Assembly (NCBI GenBank): GCA_904420245.1
Contig: CAJFUL010000032.1
Coordinates: 1-39,103, forward strand
Reading direction: 5' to 3'
Origin: Candidatus Paralachnospira avium
GTDB lineage: Bacteria > Bacillota > Clostridia > Lachnospirales > Lachnospiraceae
Length of the DNA: 39,103 nt
A program made the position numbers and the translations under genes. Below are positions 8,417-16,147 of the stretch, piece by piece; the stretch's first letter is position 1, and each line of letters opens with the position of its first letter. A model generated the notes under the pieces. The model did no database searches. It was not told where the DNA came from and worked only from the letters and a program-made list of their open reading frames with translations.

Positions 8417-9070
8417 TCAGTTCTCCGCCTTCATGATCTTCACAAGGCGGCTGGTGCCCAGACGGTCCGCGCCCAGCTCCATGAACCGCTCCGCGTCAGC
8501 AAAGGAACTGATTCCTCCGGCCGCCTTGATCTTCACGCCGGCGCCCACATGGGCTGCGAAAAGTTCGATGTCCGCGAAGGTAGCTCCCCCGGTGGAAAAG
8601 CCCGTGGAGGTCTTGATATAATCCGCTCCCGCCTCGGTCACGCAGCCGCACAGGGCGATCTTCTCCTCTTCCGTGAGCAGACAGGTCTCGATGATGACCT
8701 TCAGCACTTTATCCCCGCAGATCTCCTTGAGCGTACGGATCTCCTCCGTGACCTTATGGAAGTTCCCTTCCCGCACGTCGCCCAGATTGACCACCATATC
8801 GATCTCATCGGCTCCCTCCCGGAGGGCCTCTCTGGTCTCAAAAGCCTTCACGGCAGTGGTATTGTATCCGTTGGGAAATCCGATCACCGTGCAAACGGCC
8901 ATGCGGCTGCCCACATACTCCCTGGCCCGTCCCACATAAGAAGGCGGGATGCAGACCGATGCCGTCCCGTAGGCCATGGCGTCATCGCAGATCCCTTTGA
9001 TCTCCTCCCAGGTGGCTGTCTGAGACAGCAGAGTATGATCTACGTGCTTTAAGATTTCTTTTCGATCCAT
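8417..9070 (-). CDS. deoC: Deoxyribose-phosphate aldolase
   Basis: Cleaves 2-deoxyribose-5-phosphate to acetaldehyde and glyceraldehyde-3-phosphate. The 217-residue class I aldolase has the Schiff-base lysine K153 in YIKTSTGF, a second lysine K182 in the KIKAAGG strand, and D91 in EIDMVVN. The frame continues to an ATG at 9100, but the ATG at 9070 has GGAGGA upstream, and the predicted -10 box at 9108-9103 leaves no room for the longer start. With cdd downstream it feeds deoxynucleoside sugars into central metabolism. Confidence 0.94.
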   Translation of the reverse strand: MDRKEILKHVDHTLLSQTATWEEIKGICDDAMAYGTASVCIPPSYVGRAREYVGSRMAVCTVIGFPNGYNTTAVKAFETREALREGADEIDMVVNLGDVREGNFHKVTEEIRTLKEICGDKVLKVIIETCLLTEEEKIALCGCVTEAGADYIKTSTGFSTGGATFADIELFAAHVGAGVKIKAAGGISSFADAERFMELGADRLGTSRLVKIMKAEN

Positions 9071-9102
9071 AACTTTTCCTCCATGAGCTGTTTTTCTCAT
9101 TT

Positions 9103-9131
9103 ACTATAGCACGGATCCGTCTTCTTTTCCA
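9103..9131 (-). promoter_or_regulatory. Promoter of deoC-cdd
   Basis: On the minus strand TGGAAA (9131-9126, four of six consensus bases), 17-base spacer, TATAGT (9108-9103). The transcript would start about 30 bases before the deoC ATG. Confidence 0.5.
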
Positions 9132-9143
9132 CTGGAAAAAAAC

Positions 9144-9902
9144 TCATTTCTGAAATTCTGTCATATACCGGCGCATCCAGAGCGGCAGAAAATTCCTCTG
9201 GCACCTGGGATTTTCCCGTTCTTTTATGGACACCGCCCGGAAAAAAGTCTTCCAGAGCTTTTCATACCCGTCGCCGCTCTCCGGAAGATCCCGGAGCTTT
9301 TCCGCCTCCTCTGTGGAAAGCCGCGCCAGGTACCACTCCTCCAGGACGCCATGGACCGCCGCCTCTCTCCTGGTCTCGTCGTAGATGACCCATGCCTCGC
9401 CGGAAAGCCGGTCGGCAAAATGAGGGGCCACCAGCGGGAGCACCCGGCTCCTGGGCGCGATGCGCGCCAGCAGGACGCCGCCTGCCGTCTGTTTAAAACG
9501 GATGAATTCCAGATACTTATGGGCTTCGTTTCCCACCCTCCTGGAAAGGGAAAAGACCCGCTCCACAGCCGGAAGCTGGAGCATGGAAAGGATCTCCGCC
9601 CCATGGCGGAACCCGGGGATCAGGAACCGGTAGACCGCATCCGCCCGGTCCGGTTCACGGGAAAGCGCGCACCGGCACACATGGAAAAACGCGGCCGCCG
9701 AGATCTTTCTCCGGATGCTCCCCGCCACCTTCTCCGCCTTCTCCGGCTCTGCCTCCACCTGCTCATATTCGGTGAACAGCTCCGGCTCGTACTCGCCCTC
9801 CAGAAAGAGGCGGACGTTCTCATGGCCCAGTCCGGACGCCCACGCCCTGTAGATCCCCGTAAAGATCCCTTCCAGAGAATCCACGCACACATATCCTCTC
9901 AT
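9144..9902 (-). CDS. TIGR03915/DUF4130 family putative DNA repair protein
   Basis: A 252-residue soluble protein of the DUF4130 type, annotated in databases as a probable DNA metabolism or repair protein. It starts with the typical YVCVDSLEGIFTGIYRAW and has the conserved central part VGNEAHKYLEFIRF and the middle motif APHFADRL. In bacteria it is almost always encoded next to the radical SAM protein found here immediately upstream, eight bases away; AGGAGGAG precedes its ATG. The activity is not known. Its co-transcription from a promoter with two LexA-like boxes supports a role in the DNA damage response (inference). Confidence 0.85.
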   Translation of the reverse strand: MRGYVCVDSLEGIFTGIYRAWASGLGHENVRLFLEGEYEPELFTEYEQVEAEPEKAEKVAGSIRRKISAAAFFHVCRCALSREPDRADAVYRFLIPGFRHGAEILSMLQLPAVERVFSLSRRVGNEAHKYLEFIRFKQTAGGVLLARIAPRSRVLPLVAPHFADRLSGEAWVIYDETRREAAVHGVLEEWYLARLSTEEAEKLRDLPESGDGYEKLWKTFFRAVSIKERENPRCQRNFLPLWMRRYMTEFQK

Positions 9903-9910
9903 ATCTCCTC

Positions 9911-11422
9911 CTAGATCTGTCCGCCGGCCGCTTTTAAGAAGTCCTCCGGCGCGGGCGGTATTTCCAGATGCATATCGTCAAACAGGCTCAGCTGACGGAA
10001 GCTCTCCGTATGCTCCAGCTGCCAGTTCTTCTTCCGGCTGTCGCTTATGAGCCCCGCCGTGACAGTATCCTCCTCGATGCGCACCGGATACATCTGCCGG
10101 CCGCAGCAGAGGATAAAATAATGGGCCCGCTTCAGAACCACCCCCATGGCCTTCAGCGCATGGAAATCCAGACTGCCCATACGGCGGGCCGAAAGGATCC
10201 TCCTGGCCGACTTGGCCCCGATGCCCGGCACCCGGAGCAGGGCCTCATAAGGAGCCGTCATCACCTCCACCGGAAAGTGCTCCAGATGGCGCACGGCCCA
10301 GTCGCACTTGGGATCCAGGAACACATTGAAATTGGGCCGCTCCTCCGTCAAAAGCTCCTCCGCGCGGAATCCGTAATTGCGGACCAGCCAGTCCGCCTGA
10401 TACAGCCGGTGCTCCCGGAGAAGGGGAGGCCTGGCTCCCGGCGGCGGAAGGGCGCTGTCTTCGTTGAGCCCCACATAAGCCGAATAAAAGACACGCTTCA
10501 GATCAAATCTCTCGTAAAGAGCCTGGGCCGTCACCAGCATCTGATAGTCGCTCTCCCCGGTGGCTCCCACGATCATCTGAGTGCTCTGCCCTGCCGGCAC
10601 AAAGCTGCGCAGGGTCCCTCCTGCCCGTTTGGGCCGGAAGACGCCCTGAAAAGGCCGCTCCGCCGGCACTGACCCGTGGAGATCCGTCCCGATGGCCGCT
10701 CCGTCTCTCCGGGAGATCCTATCCTCCCGGAAGATCCCGTTTGAAAACTGCTTCACGCCCCAGGCCCGCTCCAGCCTGGCGCTCTGTCCCATGGACAGCC
10801 TGGCCTGCGCGATGCCGGACTGGATCCGCCTCATGGGCCGCAGGATGGTCTCCCTGGTCTTGTGGGGCGCCAGGGCCCGCAGCCCCTCCGCCGTGGGGAG
10901 CTCCAGATTGACGCTCATCCTGTCCGCCAGGAAGCCCGCCGCCTCCACCAGATCCGCATCCGCCCCGGGAATGGCTTTTATGTGGATATATCCCCGGAAC
11001 CTGTACTGTTCCCTGAGCTTATAGACGGTCTCATAGATCTGTCCCATGGTGTAGTCCGGGGACCGGAAAACGCCGGAGCTCAGAAACAGCCCCTCGATAT
11101 AATTCCTCCTGTAAAACTCGATGGTCAGGCGGCAGATCTCATCGGGCGTGAAGGCTGTCCGCTCCACATCGTTGGAACGGCGGTTTATGCAGTATTTGCA
11201 GTCGTAGATGCAGTGGTTGGTCAGAAGGACCTTCAAAAGGGAAATGCACCTCCCGTCGGCCGAAAAGCTGTGACAGATCCCGGCTGCCGCGGAATTTCCC
11301 AGCTCTCCCGGCTTCCCCTTCCTGTCCACGCCGCTGGATGTGCAGGATACGTCGTATTTGGCCGCATCTGCCAGGATCCGGAGCTTCTCCTCCAGTCCCG
11401 GTTCTGTTCGCATGATCTCCAT
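9911..11422 (-). CDS. Putative DNA modification/repair radical SAM protein (TIGR03916 type)
   Basis: A radical SAM enzyme of 503 residues with the CX3CX2C cluster in HCIYDCKYC (C71, C75, C78) binding a 4Fe-4S cluster. The family block SADGRCISLLKVLLTN lies before it and FVPAGQSTQMIVGA at about 274-287. A helix-hairpin-helix near 394-410 (LLRVPGIGAKSARRI) suggests DNA binding. The substrate and product are unknown for the family. The ATG at 11422 has GGGAGG upstream. The protein seems longer than usual: about 74 residues lie between ILRPM (194-198) and FVPAGQ, where I recall about 20 in relatives, so an insert of roughly 50 residues rich in Arg and Gly is likely. Confidence 0.85.
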   Translation of the reverse strand: MEIMRTEPGLEEKLRILADAAKYDVSCTSSGVDRKGKPGELGNSAAAGICHSFSADGRCISLLKVLLTNHCIYDCKYCINRRSNDVERTAFTPDEICRLTIEFYRRNYIEGLFLSSGVFRSPDYTMGQIYETVYKLREQYRFRGYIHIKAIPGADADLVEAAGFLADRMSVNLELPTAEGLRALAPHKTRETILRPMRRIQSGIAQARLSMGQSARLERAWGVKQFSNGIFREDRISRRDGAAIGTDLHGSVPAERPFQGVFRPKRAGGTLRSFVPAGQSTQMIVGATGESDYQMLVTAQALYERFDLKRVFYSAYVGLNEDSALPPPGARPPLLREHRLYQADWLVRNYGFRAEELLTEERPNFNVFLDPKCDWAVRHLEHFPVEVMTAPYEALLRVPGIGAKSARRILSARRMGSLDFHALKAMGVVLKRAHYFILCCGRQMYPVRIEEDTVTAGLISDSRKKNWQLEHTESFRQLSLFDDMHLEIPPAPEDFLKAAGGQI

Positions 11423-11439
11423 CTTATGCCTCCCGAAAT

Positions 11440-11453
11440 CGAATGTATGTTCG
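11440..11453. promoter_or_regulatory. LexA-type SOS box, proximal
   Basis: CGAATGTATGTTCG matches the Gram-positive LexA consensus CGAACN4GTTCG at nine of the ten fixed positions (T for C at position 5). It lies just downstream of the predicted transcription start of the radical SAM operon, a classic repression position. Confidence 0.65.
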
Positions 11454-11461
11454 TTTCATCC

Positions 11462-11490
11462 AGTATAGCACAGTTTCTGCCCAGGCACAA
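11462..11490 (-). promoter_or_regulatory. Promoter of the radical SAM / DUF4130 operon
   Basis: On the minus strand TTGTGC (11490-11485), 17-base spacer, TATACT (11467-11462) with an extended -10 TGC directly before it. The two LexA-like boxes bracket it. Confidence 0.6.
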
Positions 11491-11498
11491 GAGATTGT

Positions 11499-11512
11499 CG
11501 AACATTTGTTTG
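11499..11512. promoter_or_regulatory. LexA-type SOS box, distal
   Basis: CGAACATTTGTTTG differs from CGAACN4GTTCG only by T for C near its end, a change tolerated by the Bacillus-type consensus (GTTYG). It lies nine bases upstream of the -35 box. The two boxes are centred 59 bases apart. Confidence 0.6.
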
Positions 11513-11688
11513 TATGCAGCGGCGTGTAAACGATCCGGCGGCCGGCCGTCTTCCGCGGGGCGTCCTGCCGGCAGGAACGCGGTTTTCCGCAGCGCATGAG
11601 ACTCCTCCGCCTGCGGCGGGCTGTCTGATGCCGGCGGCACTCGTTTCGCGGCGGCGGAGGAGAGGCCGCCGCCGGGTCCCACGGCATG
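11513..11688. other. Non-coding GC-rich spacer with repeat flank
   Basis: No gene is supported between the SOS promoter and the palindromic repeat. The DNA is very GC-rich with several short inverted repeats. The 17-base CTCCGCCTGCGGCGGGC (11605-11621) recurs inverted at 33882-33898 next to another copy of the palindromic repeat, so this stretch appears to belong to the same repeat family. Confidence 0.5.
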
Positions 11689-11732
11689 TTTTTGCCCTAT
11701 GGAGACGAAGTTTCCTATAGCGCAAGCAAAAA
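11675..11732 (-). repeat. Terminator-linked palindromic repeat, copy A
   Basis: Degenerate copy. GGAGAC, GAA and GTTTCC form the tip, with imperfect outer arms (GCCCTAT against TATAGCGCAAGC). TCCCACGG lies on the distal side. It begins in the T tract of the terminator of the flavodiiron gene and extends away from it. The other copies are at 30991, 33792 and 35618. Confidence 0.65.
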
Positions 11733-11763
11733 GAGCCCGCCCCATGCAGGGCAGGCCCTTCTC
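11728..11763 (-). terminator. Terminator of the flavodiiron operon
   Basis: On the minus strand AAGGGCCTGCCC pairs with GGGCGGGCTC around a TGCATG loop (with two G-T pairs), followed by five T. It lies just after the stop of the flavodiiron fusion and runs straight into palindromic repeat copy A. Confidence 0.75.
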
Positions 11764-11769
11764 TTCCCA

Positions 11770-14298
11770 TTACGGGAATATTTCTTTAAAACTCTTTCCC
11801 TGGGTGACCGCCTCCGTCAGGGCCGCCATCTTAGACGTATCCCCGATCAGGATCACACCGCAGAGCCGGTTGTTGAAGAAGTAATACTTTTCATACTGCT
11901 TCCGTCCCATGTCCTTGAATTCCACGGTCCGGTAGATGAGCCCCTGCCTCTTTCCATTGTCGCCGATGGCATAGAGGGAAGTATTCATCCCGTTGAAGGT
12001 CAGAGCCGCCGGCACCGTCTCATAAGCCAGCGGCTCTCCGGCCGCATTGGCTCCGGCGATGCGCCCCTGCTCCGAGGCCTCCGGCCAGATGGCGTAATTC
12101 ACGCCCTGATACTGGGCGCAGTCTCCGCAGGCATATACATCCGGCAGGCTGGTGCGCATATGCTCGTCCACCACCACGGCCCGGTCTGTCTCCAGGCCCA
12201 TGGACACGGCCAGAGCCGTATTGGCCCGGACGCCTGCCGACACGATGACCAGCTGGGCCGGGATCACCGTCCCGTCGGCCAGACGTACTCCCGTCACCGT
12301 CTCTCCGCCTTCGATGGCCGTCACCTGGACGCCTGTGCGGATGTCGATGCCGCAGCCTTCGCCGATGGTCTTCAGCATCTCCCCGGCCGCTCCGTCCAGC
12401 TGGCGCCCCATCAGCATGGGAGCCGCCTCCAGGACCGTCACCTGACAGCCGGACTTCTTGAGCTCCCAGGCCGCCTCCAGTCCCAGCACGCCTCCGCCGA
12501 TCACGGCCGCCTGACGTGTTCCGGGCAGCAGGGAAGCCACTTTCTCCACATCCTCCAGACGGCGGATGGCGATCACCTGCTCCTTCTGCGCCCCGGCAAT
12601 GGGAGGGATGAAGCACTCTGCCCCCAGGGCATAGATCAGTTTCGTATACTTGAACCTGGCGCCGTCGGAGAGGGTCACTTCCTTCTCCTTGGTATCCACC
12701 GCCGTCACGCGGCGTCCCAGGATCTGGGCAACGTTATTCTCCTCATACCACCGCTGCTCCTCCACCGCGATCTGGGAAGCTTCCAGACCGGACATGATGG
12801 ACTTGGTCAGCATGGGGCGGTTGTAGGAGCTGTAAGGCTCTTCGGACACCAGGATCACAGAACCGGTCTTGTCCCGCTCCCGTATGGCCTTGGCCGCGTG
12901 GAAGCCGGCGGCGCCGTTTCCGATGATCATATAGAAATCCCTGGTGTTGTTCTGGTAGCTCACCGTCTCCTCTTCCACGAAGACAAAGTTCTCCTTCCCT
13001 ACGCCGCAGACCGGACATATGTCCAGAGAAGAATCAAAGATCGCTCCGCAGACCAGGCACTTGACCAGCTTCCTGGCGCCCGTCTTCTTGGGATTTTCCT
13101 TTTCCTGGAGCAGACAGCCGAAATTGTAGCCGTACTCATAGGCATCCAGCCTGTCCACCTCTCCCGGCTTGAACCGGACCCGGAAGCCCCCGTCGGGCAC
13201 CCGCATATGGAGCTGCTTCAGCCTCTCGATGATATGGGGGACTCCCTCGCCGCTCCAGCCGTAGCTTCCAAAGGCGCTGGCCAGTTTACCGCCGTGGGTC
13301 CCGGCAAACATGGAGGTGGTCAGATCCCAGATGGGCTTCAAAGCCTCTCCCACAATGGTGGGCGTGCCGAAGAGGATCCCGTCGGCCAGGGCCAGCTCTC
13401 CCAGGACCTGTCCCTGATCCGCCTCCACCATGTCATAGCTCCTGACCTCGATGTCTCCGCTGTCCCGGATCCCCCTGGCGATCTCCTCAGAGAGCTCCTT
13501 CGTATATCCGTAGGCGCTGACATAGGGGATGATGACCGTTTTCTTCTCATTGGGAGCGGGAGCGGCGCTCCACTCCTCGTAAGTGCTGAGCATGAAGTCG
13601 ATGCCGGTATCCAGCACCGGGCCGTGGCCGGGACAGATCATGGAGATGTCCAGTTCCCGGACCCGCTTCAATGCTTCCCGCATAAAGGGCTTGAAGGGAC
13701 CGATGATATTGTCAAAGTAATACTTGGCCGCCCTCATGTAGCCTTCCCGGTCCGTCACCTTGCTCATCCGCACATCCTGGAACCCATAGTGAGAACCGAA
13801 GGAGTCGCAGGTGATGAGGATCTGCTCCTCCTCCACATAAGTATACATGGTATCCGGCCAGTGGAGATTGGGTACCACCAGGAACCGGAACGTCTTATCC
13901 CCGATCTGCATCCTCTCGTTGTCTGAAACGGCGATGGCGCAGAAATCCCGGTTGACGATCTCCTTCAGAAAGCTGATGGCGCAGCCGGTGGCGATGATCT
14001 TCATGCCCGGATTCAGATCCAGGAGCTTTTCCACGCTTCCGGCGTGGTCCGGCTCGGTGTGATCCACCACCAGATAATCGATCTTACGGATATCGGTCAG
14101 TTCTTTCAGCTTTTCCAGGTACTCTTCGAAAAATTTCTCCTTTGCCGTCTCAAACAGGATGGTATGGCCGCCGGTCTTCAGGATGTAAGAGTTGTACGTG
14201 GTGCCGAACTCCGTCTCCATAATGATGTCGAACACCCGCAGCTTCTCATCCACGATACCGGCCCAGTAAAAGTCCTTTCTGAGTTCCAAGGTCTTCAT
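11770..14298 (-). CDS. Flavodiiron protein fused to rubredoxin-like domain and NAD(P)H reductase
   Basis: A single 842-residue chain able to pass electrons from NAD(P)H to O2 or NO. Residues 1-250 are the metallo-beta-lactamase-like diiron domain with all ligands visible: H80, E82, D84 (in HTEPDH), H146, D165 and H225. Residues about 253-395 are the flavodoxin FMN domain. A short rubredoxin-like or zinc-ribbon knuckle follows, with C414, C417, C428 and C431. Residues about 455-842 are an FAD-dependent NAD(P)H:rubredoxin oxidoreductase (IIGNGAAGFHAAKAI, then IGGGVLGLEAAWELK and a YACGDCAQ segment). This fusion type is known in anaerobic Clostridia. It is the last gene after rubredoxin and hemerythrin, 12 bases downstream; AGAGGAAGAG precedes the ATG. 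Whether O2 or NO is the main substrate is not decidable. Confidence 0.92.
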   Translation of the reverse strand: MKTLELRKDFYWAGIVDEKLRVFDIIMETEFGTTYNSYILKTGGHTILFETAKEKFFEEYLEKLKELTDIRKIDYLVVDHTEPDHAGSVEKLLDLNPGMKIIATGCAISFLKEIVNRDFCAIAVSDNERMQIGDKTFRFLVVPNLHWPDTMYTYVEEEQILITCDSFGSHYGFQDVRMSKVTDREGYMRAAKYYFDNIIGPFKPFMREALKRVRELDISMICPGHGPVLDTGIDFMLSTYEEWSAAPAPNEKKTVIIPYVSAYGYTKELSEEIARGIRDSGDIEVRSYDMVEADQGQVLGELALADGILFGTPTIVGEALKPIWDLTTSMFAGTHGGKLASAFGSYGWSGEGVPHIIERLKQLHMRVPDGGFRVRFKPGEVDRLDAYEYGYNFGCLLQEKENPKKTGARKLVKCLVCGAIFDSSLDICPVCGVGKENFVFVEEETVSYQNNTRDFYMIIGNGAAGFHAAKAIRERDKTGSVILVSEEPYSSYNRPMLTKSIMSGLEASQIAVEEQRWYEENNVAQILGRRVTAVDTKEKEVTLSDGARFKYTKLIYALGAECFIPPIAGAQKEQVIAIRRLEDVEKVASLLPGTRQAAVIGGGVLGLEAAWELKKSGCQVTVLEAAPMLMGRQLDGAAGEMLKTIGEGCGIDIRTGVQVTAIEGGETVTGVRLADGTVIPAQLVIVSAGVRANTALAVSMGLETDRAVVVDEHMRTSLPDVYACGDCAQYQGVNYAIWPEASEQGRIAGANAAGEPLAYETVPAALTFNGMNTSLYAIGDNGKRQGLIYRTVEFKDMGRKQYEKYYFFNNRLCGVILIGDTSKMAALTEAVTQGKSFKEIFP

Positions 14299-14310
14299 AG
14301 TCTCTTCCTC

Positions 14311-14712
14311 TTATCTGTTTACAAACGCCGCGACTTTCTTGTCGCTCTGCTTGATATGGTTGACCAGCCAGTCGGACACATTCTTATTGACAGCCGCCAC
14401 AAACGCATCCGTAGGGCCCTCTTCTTCCTCCAGCATCTCCTTTAACTCTTCCACTGCCTGCTTGAACTGGGCATGCTGTGCCCTGTGGGCGGAAAGCTCC
14501 GGATAACCAGCTTCCTCCTGCAGCTTTTCCTCCGCATCGAAATGGAATACCGTATAATCCATCAGGAAATCCAGAGTCTGGATCGCCACGTTCTTCTCCT
14601 TTCCGAAGGTGCAGCTGTCCACCAGCTTATTGACGCGGCCGATCAGCTCCTTGTGCTGGCCGTCGATCAGATCATTTCCTGTCGCCAGGTCTTTATCAAA
14701 TACAATACTCAT
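14311..14712 (-). CDS. Bacteriohemerythrin
   Basis: An oxygen-binding non-heme diiron protein of 133 residues in a four-helix bundle. All seven expected ligands can be placed: H20 (DGQHKEL), H57 and E61 (FHFDAEE), H76 and H80 (HRAQH), H119 and D124 (NHIKQSD). It has no signal peptide or attached domain, so it acts in the cytosol. In this operon it would bind or deliver O2 to the flavodiiron protein or act as an O2 buffer (inference). It follows rubredoxin by 27 bases. Confidence 0.92.
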   Translation of the reverse strand: MSIVFDKDLATGNDLIDGQHKELIGRVNKLVDSCTFGKEKNVAIQTLDFLMDYTVFHFDAEEKLQEEAGYPELSAHRAQHAQFKQAVEELKEMLEEEEGPTDAFVAAVNKNVSDWLVNHIKQSDKKVAAFVNR

Positions 14713-14739
14713 CCTTATCCTACGTTCCTTTCTCTTTCT

Positions 14740-14901
14740 TTACTCTTCCGGCGCGAAAGAATCCTTGCCTACGCCGCAGATGGGGCATACCCAGTCATCG
14801 GGAAGATCTTCAAAAGCCGTTCCGGCGGGGATGCCGCTGTCGGGATCGCCGATCTCCGGATCATACACATATCCACAGGGTTCGCATACATATTTTTTCA
14901 T
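14740..14901 (-). CDS. Rubredoxin
   Basis: A 53-residue iron protein for one-electron transfer. Translation of the minus strand from ATG 14901 to TAA 14740 gives the two knuckles [10 protein letters not shown] (C6, C9) and [11 protein letters not shown] (C39, C42) with the usual DDWVCP and [10 protein letters not shown] elements. Length and spacing are canonical. AAGGTGA lies upstream of the start. It is the first gene of the operon and is the likely electron carrier between an NAD(P)H reductase and the flavodiiron protein, in addition to the knuckle built into the fusion. Confidence 0.95.
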   Translation of the reverse strand: MKKYVCEPCGYVYDPEIGDPDSGIPAGTAFEDLPDDWVCPICGVGKDSFAPEE

Positions 14902-14950
14902 TTTTCTTCACCTTATCCTTTCTTTGATATATAATGGCTTTATTACTCTT

Positions 14951-14956
14951 AGTATA
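14951..14956 (-). promoter_or_regulatory. -10 box of the rubredoxin-hemerythrin-flavodiiron operon
   Basis: TATACT on the minus strand, about 50 bases upstream of the rubredoxin start. There is no recognisable -35 box at the proper distance (ACAGAC), which suits a promoter that needs an activator. Confidence 0.5.
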
Positions 14957-14977
14957 CCCTTTTTCCAGATTCTGTCT

Positions 14978-14991
14978 GTTGCATTTGCAAC
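14978..14991. promoter_or_regulatory. Perfect palindrome, candidate Crp/Fnr-family binding site
   Basis: GTTGCA-TT-TGCAAC is a perfect inverted repeat in the 120-base divergent region. Its centre lies about 40.5 bases upstream of the predicted start of the rubredoxin operon, the usual position for class II activation by Crp/Fnr proteins. It is also 31 bases before the regulator's own start codon, so autoregulation is possible. Confidence 0.55.
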
Positions 14992-15021
14992 TTTTATAAA
15001 ATATTTTTTCAGGAGGTCCCT

Positions 15022-15669
15022 ATGCCAGCCGCTTTTTCCATTTTTGACAACATTTCTCCCGACGAATATGAGCAGATGATGGCCTGCTTCCACGCCGTCA
15101 AACGGCAGTATCTCCCCGGGGAGACCATCGTCTCCTACGGGACGGGCAGCTCCCTCATCGGCATCCTGCTGGAAGGAGAGGCCACCGCCACCCGCACCCA
15201 TCCCGACGGGCGCCAGACTATCCTGGAGCGGCTGGAGCGGGGAAATATCTTTGGAGAGCCTCTGTCCACCGCCTCCGACATCTCCCTGGTCCAGATCATC
15301 TGTCAGAAAAAGGCCGCAGTCCAGTTCATAGACTACAGCCATCTGATGAAGCGCTGTCCCAAGGCCTGCCCGTTTCACAGCCAGCTGGTGAGCAACGCGC
15401 TGCAGCTGCTGTCCCAAAAGGCGGTCCGGCTCAGTGAACGTCTGGACATCCTAAGCCAGCGGACCATCCGGGCCAAGCTCTCTTTTTATTTTCTCCTGAT
15501 GTCCAAAAAGGAACAGTCGTCCTCCTTCGACCTGCCCTTTTCCATGAGCGATCTGGCCGACTATCTGTCGGTGGACCGCAGCGCCATGATGCGGGAGCTG
15601 AAGAAGATGAAGGAGGAAGGCCTCCTGTCCATCCAGAAGCGGCGCGTCACCGTCTGCGGTAAACGGTAA
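15022..15669 (+). CDS. Crp/Fnr family transcriptional regulator
   Basis: A 215-residue regulator with an N-terminal cyclic-nucleotide-binding-type beta barrel (about 10-125) and a C-terminal winged helix (DLADYLSVDRSAMMRELKKM, 177-196). Cys22, Cys94, Cys112 and Cys116 are present, the last two as RCPKAC; whether they hold a cofactor cannot be told, and the classic Fnr N-terminal cluster is absent. AGGAGG lies just before ATG 15022. It is transcribed away from the rubredoxin-hemerythrin-flavodiiron operon, sharing a palindrome with it, and is its most likely regulator. Its last 23 bases overlap the convergent folA gene tail to tail. Confidence 0.88.
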   Translation: MPAAFSIFDNISPDEYEQMMACFHAVKRQYLPGETIVSYGTGSSLIGILLEGEATATRTHPDGRQTILERLERGNIFGEPLSTASDISLVQIICQKKAAVQFIDYSHLMKRCPKACPFHSQLVSNALQLLSQKAVRLSERLDILSQRTIRAKLSFYFLLMSKKEQSSSFDLPFSMSDLADYLSVDRSAMMRELKKMKEEGLLSIQKRRVTVCGKR

Positions 15670-16135
15670 AGGCGAAGGAGATCCCCTCATGCTCCTTCCT
15701 GCCGCCCTGGGAAGCCAGCTCCCATTCTCCGTCCGCGTCCAGATCCGGAAAATACGTATCCGCCTCATAGCTTTTATATACCCGGGTCACCAGGGCCGTA
15801 TCGCAGTAGGGCAGGAATTCCCGGTATATATGTCCGCCTCCCGCCACGAATACCTGCCGGTCCCCGTATCCCTTTACGGCCTCCAGGGCTTCCTCTACGC
15901 TGTGGACCGCCCGGGCGCCTTCCCGCTCAAAATCCAGGTCCCTGGAGAGCACCAGGTTGACCCGGTTCTTCAAAGGCTTTCCGCCCGGAAAGCTGTCCAG
16001 GGTCTTTCTCCCCATGATCACCACGTTTCCCGTGGTCTTCTCCCGGAAAAACTTCATATCTTCCGGCAGGTGCCACAGAAGGTCCCCGTCCTTCCCGATG
16101 GCCCAGTTCTCATCCGCCGCCACTATGATCTGCAT
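15647..16135 (-). CDS. folA: Dihydrofolate reductase
   Basis: Reduces dihydrofolate to tetrahydrofolate with NADPH. The 162-residue protein has the conserved start IIVAADENWAIGKDG, the LLWHLPEDMKFF helix, VIMGRKTLDSFP and the VFVAGGGHIY nucleotide loop. AGGAGG precedes ATG 16135, and thyA ends 12 bases upstream. ThyA produces dihydrofolate, so the pair recycles folate during dTMP synthesis. It is the last gene of the unit beginning with dut, and it overlaps the end of the opposing Crp/Fnr gene by 23 bases. Confidence 0.96.
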   Translation of the reverse strand: MQIIVAADENWAIGKDGDLLWHLPEDMKFFREKTTGNVVIMGRKTLDSFPGGKPLKNRVNLVLSRDLDFEREGARAVHSVEEALEAVKGYGDRQVFVAGGGHIYREFLPYCDTALVTRVYKSYEADTYFPDLDADGEWELASQGGRKEHEGISFAFTVYRRR

Positions 16136-16147
16136 AAACGCCTCCTG

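Noticed and set aside
11513-11688. Possible small protein genes in the GC-rich spacer
   Set aside because: Arg/Pro/Ala-rich frames in all readings, no ribosome sites, and shared repeat sequence explain them.
11686-13926. Plus-strand open frame of 746 codons opposite the flavodiiron fusion
   Set aside because: It is the mirror of a clear gene with all catalytic residues; its product is His/Gly/Arg-rich, matches no family I know and has no ribosome site. GC-rich DNA gives long shadow frames.
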